A DNA stretch of 64,000 bases from Diplosphaera chodatii (Eukaryota; Chlorophyta; Trebouxiophyceae; Prasiolales; Stichococcaceae): contig JAALGY010000033.1 of assembly GCA_032358165.1 (NCBI GenBank), forward strand, positions 3,162,001-3,226,000, in the 5' to 3' direction. The notes under the pieces are model-generated. The model was not told the DNA's origin, ran no database searches, and worked only from the letters and a program-made list of their open reading frames with translations. Position numbers and translations under genes: made by a program. This document shows positions 57,572-64,000 of this stretch, piece by piece; the first letter of the stretch is position 1, and each line of letters starts with the position of its first letter.

Positions 57572-60059
57572 TCATTTCGTCCTGCCGGGCGGTCTGTGGT
57601 CGGCGCCCACTGCATCTGAAACACTTGCAAAGCCGTCTCGCAGCAGGCAGGCGTCTAACTCCCGCTTCAGCCGCGGTATCAGCGCGGGACCCTCGTACAC
57701 CAGCGATGTGTATAGCTCCACCAGCGTTGCGCCTTGCAGTGGATACAGAACCCAGCATCGGGCTCGGTTGCAACCCAGCGCGAGGTAGCGCTCCATTCTC
57801 TGTCGATGTGGTGCACTCCAAAACGCATCCAGAACTCTTGATGCACAAAAGGGAGCCGAGTCACCTGCTCTGATCTTCTGGTAGGCGTCCTCGCCGCTGC
57901 TGACGCCGCCGCAGCCGATGATGGGCACCCTGCCCTCCGTCAGCTGGTACATCTGCCGTAACACGTCCGTCGCCATCCCCAGCAGGGGTTTGCCGCTGAG
58001 ACCCCCGGCCTGCATTTGGCACAAGTGAGCCTGGCAAATGCTATCATCAGCATGCCGCACTGCTCTGCAGATTGCAGCCACAGGCATCAGCGACTGCAAG
58101 GCGGGCGAGGGCGCAAGATCCGTTCGCATAGCGCATTCCAGCTGCTACCTCACTGCCATGCTGGTGCTGTGCCACTGCGCCGGGCCGCGAGACAGTGGTG
58201 TTGCCCACCACTAGTCCATCGACGCCTAGCCGCAGCGTCAGCGCTGCTATGTCCTGCGTGGCAGTCGCGACAGGGCATGTGCAGACTGCGGCTGGACGCA
58301 GACTCCAGACCGCAAGTCTACTATCAGCCGTCACGATGTGGAAGTAACCTGCACACACCTATGAGCGGTTCACAGGACGGCCAGCTGCTGACGGACAGCA
58401 GCACAACCGCCAGACCCCGAAGGGCGCACGCATTGAGCCCGCACCTTCATCTCGTCTGGGGTCAGGTCGGGCGCGACCTTGACCAGCAGCGGCGGCGGGC
58501 CCGCGGGCCAGGGCATGCGGTCCCGCTGCGCCTTGACCGCCGCCACCAGCCGCTCCAGCTGCCGCCGCCCCTGCAGCGCGCGCAACCCTGCAGCACGGAA
58601 CATCTCACCACCGCTGCAATGGTCACACCTATGCTTTGTGTGGAGCACAGGCAGCACCGAGGTCACCGCTCGCATTGCAGCGACATGTGTCCGCTACCAC
58701 ATTCGGGCCTGTTGACATCGTGCTGTGCCAGCGGAGTAGCACGGCAAGCTGGCATGGCGGCAGCATGGGTGCTGTGCTGCAAGTGCGTCAGGAAGAGCAG
58801 GTTGAGCACCCTGCGTGTTGGGTGACGACACGTTGATGACCAGGAAGTCCGCGTGGCGGCCCAGCTTGGCGACGCCCAGCGCATAGTCCGCCGCAGCATC
58901 CTCGCTCTCCTTGTTCTTCCCCAAATTCACCGCCAGCAGGCCTCGTGGCGGGCTGCCGGCGTCCTGCCTGCGAATCATGATAGGACTTGAGTGTTGGTAA
59001 TATTGGGTTTCAATGAGCAACTACAATCTAGCCAAAATTCGGAGCAGGACGTGTGTTACCTTGCGGCCTGATAGGCGGCTAGACGCTGACTGACGGCATC
59101 GATGCCATCGCTGTTGAAACCATACCGGTTGATGACGGCCCTGCAGCGCGAGTGGGTACCACTGCCGTGTTTGCTACCTGGCACGCGCTTGCACAGCATA
59201 GGCACAAAGGTAGCTATAGCAGTGAAGGGTCGATGCAGGGGTACAGAGCCTGGACTGACCCGAGCTCTGGTAACCTGAACGCCCGCGGCTTTGGGTTGCC
59301 TGGCTGTGGCAGCGGCGTCACGGACCCTGCAATCCATGGCATCCAAGTGTCGTGCCCATACTCAGCACTGCGCATCAGTAACATCGTTGGATATCGTTGT
59401 GCAGCTGCAGGCGCTGCAGCGGCCGACGCACCAATCTCCATGAAGCCGAGCCCAAGACCCAGCAGCCCGTCCATGGCTTCTGCATTCTTATCAAACCCCG
59501 CAGCAAGGCCTGCATGCATACCATCTTGATGACGATAGCGTTGCTGCTGCGTGCAATCAGCATGTCACCTCAGCATGTGCACGCTGTCCAGTCAAGGCGT
59601 TCAAAGCCGTTCCTCACCGAAAGGGTTTGACAGCTGCCGTCCCCAGGCGCTGGTTGCCAGTCTGGGCGGGTCTGGCCGAGTCTCTCGTGGGAACAAGCCA
59701 GCCGCTGCTGCCCACAGCCCCATGTTATGCGCAGTCTCCGGGTCCAGCAGCCTCAGCAGCGGCCCGACTCCGCTGGCAACGTCGAAGTGCAGCTGCTGCA
59801 GGTCATGGCGGTATGCTGCTGCTGTGCCGCCGCCCAGCAGGCCGCTGCCAATTAGGACGGTCCGCTGCATTGATGATGGATTACACATGTTGGAAGCGCT
59901 CGCACAGTGTGCTGTATGCCTCTGACGGGTCGGAGGGTGGTGTCGTTTGATCTGTACTGACCGGCGATGCAAGTGACATGCAATGCATGCGTTCAATCTG
60001 CTCCCACGACATTGATCGACGAAACTGGCGACCTCTGGCATCGCATCAAAATGTGTCAT
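57572..60059 (-). CDS. PYRD: Dihydroorotate dehydrogenase, class 2 (mitochondrial, quinone-linked)
   Basis: Oxidises dihydroorotate to orotate in pyrimidine synthesis at the inner mitochondrial membrane, passing electrons to ubiquinone. Nine exons: 60059-59618, 59509-59432, 59326-59260, 59140-59060, 58967-58810, 58587-58445, 58253-58149, 58009-57865 and 57732-57572, about 459 residues. Family strings: [14 protein letters not shown] (membrane-binding N-terminal helices), [68 protein letters not shown] with the catalytic Ser of class 2, [31 protein letters not shown] and [21 protein letters not shown]. The predicted leader before [15 protein letters not shown] is Arg/His-rich, as for mitochondrial import; ATG 59870 is the alternative start. 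The last acceptor is AAG. Confidence 0.94.
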
Positions 60060-60945
60060 GCAGCCTCACATTCCGCTGTACGCTCCTTCAACTTTGGAAT
60101 GCATGACATGCATGCATGACACGCCCGCCGGAACCTCACCAGCAGCCTTCCCATCGTGCCGTGTTCCGTTGTGACGGTGTCTCAATGGCTTCACGCATCG
60201 CCAAGCGACATGTTGTCAGCCGTGTCACCAGGCAAACAGGTTGTGGGCGCGGTGCAGCTCCTGCATCTCAGCATGCTGACCCAGATCTCCCCCCTCACCG
60301 TAAGATGAAACACTGCCCGGCATTGAGAAGTTGCAACTTGTGTTTGCACCGTCGTATTCTGCTAGCAAATACCATTAAAAGACAGTGGAAGACAGACGCT
60401 GCAGACGTCACTGCACCGGCGGCATGCGGGGACTGACATGCACGCCGCTGCGCAGTTTCAGCAACTGATGCAACGCAGAGCGGGGTCGTCCTCAGCTCTG
60501 TGGGGTCAGAAACTGCTGCCACAGTATCGAGACATCGAAACACAAGTGCTGCGCGGCTGACGCAAATTCAGCTCTCACGCTGCATCCTGCGGCAGGGCGA
60601 CCGCCTCCAAGGGATTGCCACAATGCACAGGGCTCCATGTAAGTCGTGTACCAATGCGAACGCTGCAGTCTGCAGGTCGCTCCGTGTGTTCCGCTTCTAG
60701 CCACCCACTGACGTCCTGCCTTCTGCTCCAGTCTTGGTGCGGCGACCCAAGATGAACCGCAACCTTGCCGGCTGCGCTTCAACGCCGCATCTGCTCCGCC
60801 CTGCACAACAGCAGCTGTGCTGATGCTATGAGCGGCGGTACAGGCGGGTTCCAGCGGCTGGTACGCCTGCATCAAGCCTGCTGGCTGCGGAATTTTCCAC
60901 CGCGGTGTAATACAATCTGAAGCGTTACTTGATGCGTCAAGGACT
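60060..60945. promoter_or_regulatory. Divergent upstream region of DHODH and TFIIE-alpha
   Basis: About 890 bases. The first exon of the TFIIE gene may extend into it, since its frame is open just before 60946. Open frames at 60492-60875 on both strands lack motifs. Confidence 0.35.
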
Positions 60946-63900
60946 ATGAGGCATCGTCAGAGGCCATGTGCACGCTCTGCACAGGTGCGGCTGGTGGCGC
61001 GCATCTTCTATGCAGAGGAGCAGCCGCCACCGGAGGTGCCGCTGGATGATGTGCCGGCACCGCGCCGCAGCAAAGGGCCCCAGGCAAGTGTCAATGAGCC
61101 AGATGGCCTGCAGCATCAGCGTCGTAGGCCGAGTGCCATGCAGTGGATGCCTGGAGGGGAAAATCTACAGGGTGCAGCTGCTGAGATTGCTTGAATGGAG
61201 ACATTGCTGGGTTTGTGAGCAGGGGCCGCAGCCGGGGCTGGGCGTGGTTGTGCTGGACGCGCTGACGCGCCGGGAGTGGGTGCAGGAGGACTATGTGCCA
61301 CGCCCACGTGAGGAGGGCGAAGCGCCTGACCCCAAGGTGGACTGGTCACAACAGTGTGGACAATGGCATCTGCCCGTCTCAATCGATAGATGGTCAGCTG
61401 AGGGCCGTGCACCTGCAGCGAGCATTCGGAGTCAAACTCCAGCTCGCTGACTTGGTGTCATATGCCAGCCTGGCGCTGCAGCATCGCAGCCGCAATGCGT
61501 GGTTGTGCCTGATGAACATTTGCGCTCATCCCTGTAAGGATTTGTGTGCAGTCGCCTGGGCTGGCGCAGCAGCTGCGCATCCACCCGAAGCTGCTGCGGC
61601 GGGTGCTGCGCCACTTCGAGCAGGAGCAGATCCTGGCGCGCGAGCACCGCCGGGAGACCGCCAAGCGGCGCCGCCGCGCCGGCGACGCCGTCCCCGACGC
61701 AGGTGGGTCAACATTGCCCAACATCACGGCTAATCGTACCAAGCCCCCACTTTGCAGGCGCACTCTGTTTGTGTTCGTGCGTCGGGCTGTGTTGAAGCTC
61801 ATGTCTGTGTGCCGCTGCAGCGGCGTCCAGCATGCTGGCGGGGCAGGTGTCGGTGACGGAGGAGGACCCGGAGGCGACGCAGCGGCAGCTCACGCACTCC
61901 TACTGCTGCATCGACTACCCCCGCTTCATCGACATGCTGCAGGTATGCTGTCGCTACATCATGGCCTTTAAGGCCTCCGGATGTGCAAATTTGCGGCCAC
62001 CTGAAACAAGCCGATACAACGCTTGGTTGGGCTCTGTCAATGGACCTCTGAAATGCAACTGCAGCTGCGGTTGCATCTGATGCGGAAGCAGCTGAAGGAG
62101 GCGGAGGCAGACGAGAAGCCACTGCAGCGGTACATGTGCCCTGGGTGCGGCGAGTCGTACAGCTCGATGGACGCTGCAAACCTGCTGGACTTTGCCACCG
62201 GCGAGCTCCGATGCGGGGAGTGCAGGTGTGTGCCTTCACACAGTCATGAGATCGGGCTTGCGCTGCTGCTTCTTGCTGCTGCTGCACAACAGTCACAGCC
62301 AGCCCTCGTACAGCTAGATTACCCCAGTGAATGTGGCACAGCCCCCATGAGATGCACGCGCCACAACATTAGTGACAGTGAGAGGCTTGTGCAATAGCTC
62401 TGGCTGACGTAGGACATGAGAAGCTGCTGCATTGCGCTGAAGTGAGGTCTCTTGTTACCCTGGCAGGACCCCCCTGGTGCAGCAGTTTGCCGGAGGGCAG
62501 ACGGGCGACGAGGCGGAGCGGCGGCGGCGGCGGGAGGCGTCCCGCGCGCTGCTGGCGCGCTTCGACCGCACCGTCAAGCCGATCCGCGACCAGCTGGCGG
62601 CGCTGCAGAACAAAAAGCCGCCAGACTACGGGCCTCTGCAGGTGCGGGAGGCTGAACAGCATCGCCAGCTGCTGAGATGCACGGAATGCTTGACGGGGAC
62701 ACCCAGCAGCCCGCACACATATGCTGTGAGCCGAAATTTTGGTGTGGAGCAGTGGGCACAGCTGTGTGTATGGCGGTGCTGTGTCTCCAGTAGGTAGCGC
62801 AGCTCCTCAACAGGCGGCTGTCTGCCCGTCCTGAACCGCAGACGGTATATACCTTGTTCACATGCTGACAGCAGGCGCGTTGTGCGACAGGACTGGGCCA
62901 TCGAGAAGCAGCGGCAGGCTGAGGCGGCGCGCAGGCGGGCGGCCAGGGGCGCGCGCGGCGGCGGCGGCGGCGGGGGCGGTGGCGACGACTACCTGTACCC
63001 TACGGTGACCAATGTCGAGCTGGACACTGGGGAGGCCAGCGGCGCGCTGGCAGCGGACGAGGTCGCCGAGGACAAGGTGGTGCCGCCGTGGATGCTGCGC
63101 GACGGGGTCGACCGCACAGGTTGGCCCGGGCTGCGGTGGTGGGCGCAGTTGCTGTCACGCTGGACATGTGGTGGCAGCACCCGGCATGGCAGCTGGTCTG
63201 GTGGCACGCCGATGGACTGGCCAGGAAGTGGCAGTCCCTGTGAAGTCGTTGTAGTAATTGTCATACACATAATGATGACTGCGTTGCAGGTAATCTGGCA
63301 GCGGCGCAGGACCAGGCCGCTGCAGCAGACGCGGCACGCGAGGCTGCTGAGCGGGAGGCCATTGAGCGTGCCTATGTCCAGGTGAGCAATACACGCCTGG
63401 CGCTGCATGATGGTGTGGTTGGCACTTTGGTGTGGTGCATGGTGTTGTGGGAACCAGCTGGTATGATTGGAGCGCAGGCCTGGCTGGCCAAAGCCGGTGC
63501 GCTGGAGAGCACAGCGTCAGGCGCCACTGATGACAAGAAGCCGGCTACTGGTGGGACCATCATGCACACATGCACTGCCAGATGGACCCGCTTGGTCATA
63601 CTTGGCTCTGAGCTTGCAGATGCCTCATTTTTACCCACTGGGGCCAGCTTTGAAACCGTCCTGTTGCGACGCACTGAGCCTGCGGTTTTGCTCATGTTTC
63701 TCCGCCTGCGTAAACTGCCACACAGGTGACACCAAGGCGGGCGCACCAGCAGCCAAGCGTGTCAAGACCGAGGGCGGTTGGGCAGCTGGTGCACAGACAT
63801 CTGGCGACCTCCAGGCCCACGTCAAGCCGGAGCCCAATGGCAATGCAGCAGGCAAGTATGACGGTTTTGCGTGGTGTCGTGCCACATGGCGATGCTGCCA

Positions 63901-64000
63901 CCCCAATGCAGCAGACCATGGTGAACCAGCTGTATGCTGCCCTGCACACCCGTGCGTCTGGGTTCGTTTGCCATGTCCGAACATCGGGACATGCAGGCGC
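60946..64000 (+). CDS. General transcription factor TFIIE, alpha subunit, 3' end cut by window edge
   Basis: Recruits and activates TFIIH at RNA polymerase II promoters. Ten exons seen: 60946-61083, 61223-61336, 61552-61702, 61821-61942, 62065-62225, 62467-62641, 62891-63119, 63290-63381, 63478-63550 and 63726-63851, with more beyond 64000. The order matches plant TFIIE-alpha: VRLVARIFYAEEQ, LGVVVLDALTRREWVQEDYV, the winged helix LAQQLRIHPKLLRRVLRHFEQEQ with HRRETAK, HSYCCIDYPRFIDML, and the C4 zinc ribbon CPGC...CGEC. Then come LLARFDRTVKPIRDQLAAL and a Gly-rich run near 62955-62985. The C-terminal exons carry AAKRVKTE, an NLS-like motif. Two introns (after 61083 and 63851) start with GCAAGT. 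The start ATG is the best in-frame one; a further 5' exon is possible. Confidence 0.93.

Noticed and set aside
1..64000. Bacterial operon, viral or organellar origin
   Set aside because: Genes are intron-rich with spliceosomal borders, targeting leaders and eukaryotic machinery (SMC5/6, TFIIE, UTP23). No Shine-Dalgarno-spaced operons, phage genes or organelle genes are present.

Overview
The window is nuclear DNA of a green alga, most likely a core chlorophyte such as a trebouxiophyte. The evidence is the gene content (plastid-type pyruvate dehydrogenase E2, an ABC1K kinase with a plastid-like leader, plant-type glutaminyl cyclase, plant-type alpha-amylase), genes cut into many short exons, introns that nearly all end in TGCAG, donors of the GTGCG/GTGAG type with a minority of GC donors, and TGTAA motifs downstream of several stop codons. 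Nothing suggests bacterial, viral or organellar DNA. The lineage below green alga is an inference.

Layout, left to right. 1-4.8 kb (-): NCS2/NAT purine transporter, 3' end cut by the window edge. 5.7-10.4 kb (+): proton-coupled POT/NPF transporter, divergent from the first. 10.8-12.8 kb (-): MAGE-domain NSE3. 13.7-15.3 kb (+): mitochondrial-carrier-family NAD/FAD/folate-type carrier. 16.2-18.9 kb (+): SLC35-type nucleotide-sugar transporter. 19.5-22.6 kb (-): plastid pyruvate dehydrogenase E2. 23.0-24.2 kb (+): small membrane protein. 24.3-29.3 kb (-): large helical-repeat protein of unknown role. 29.6-31.1 kb (-): MIS12-like kinetochore protein. 31.5-34.7 kb (+): oxygenase-like domain fused to a SUMO-like domain. 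35.2-37.3 kb (-): glutaminyl cyclase. 37.9-40.0 kb (+): OTU deubiquitinase. 40.4-43.8 kb: array of LINE 3' ends plus a broken LINE ORF. 44.1 kb: tRNA-Arg(UCU). 45.3-46.6 kb (-): unrecognised protein. 47.0-48.2 kb (-): ankyrin protein. 48.5-49.9 kb (+): UTP23. 50.3-53.7 kb (-): alpha-amylase. 54.3-57.2 kb (+): ABC1K kinase. 57.6-60.1 kb (-): class 2 dihydroorotate dehydrogenase. 60.9 kb to the right edge (+): TFIIE-alpha, 3' end cut.

The gene models were built by hand, joining exons so that reading phase is kept and conserved family motifs are restored. Internal exons with strong family motifs are reliable. First exons and start codons are the weakest part. Genes lie head-to-head or tail-to-tail, with spacers of about 0.1-1 kb.

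The genes are mostly housekeeping and do not form one pathway. Possible functional links are a divergent pair of transporters for organic nitrogen (NCS2/POT), a divergent plastid pair (E2 and the small membrane protein), and two genes that could touch the SUMO and SMC5/6 world (NSE3 and the SUMO-like fusion). The two least ordinary items are the LINE 3'-end array at 40.4-43.8 kb and the pseudo-oxygenase/SUMO-like fusion at 31.5-34.7 kb.
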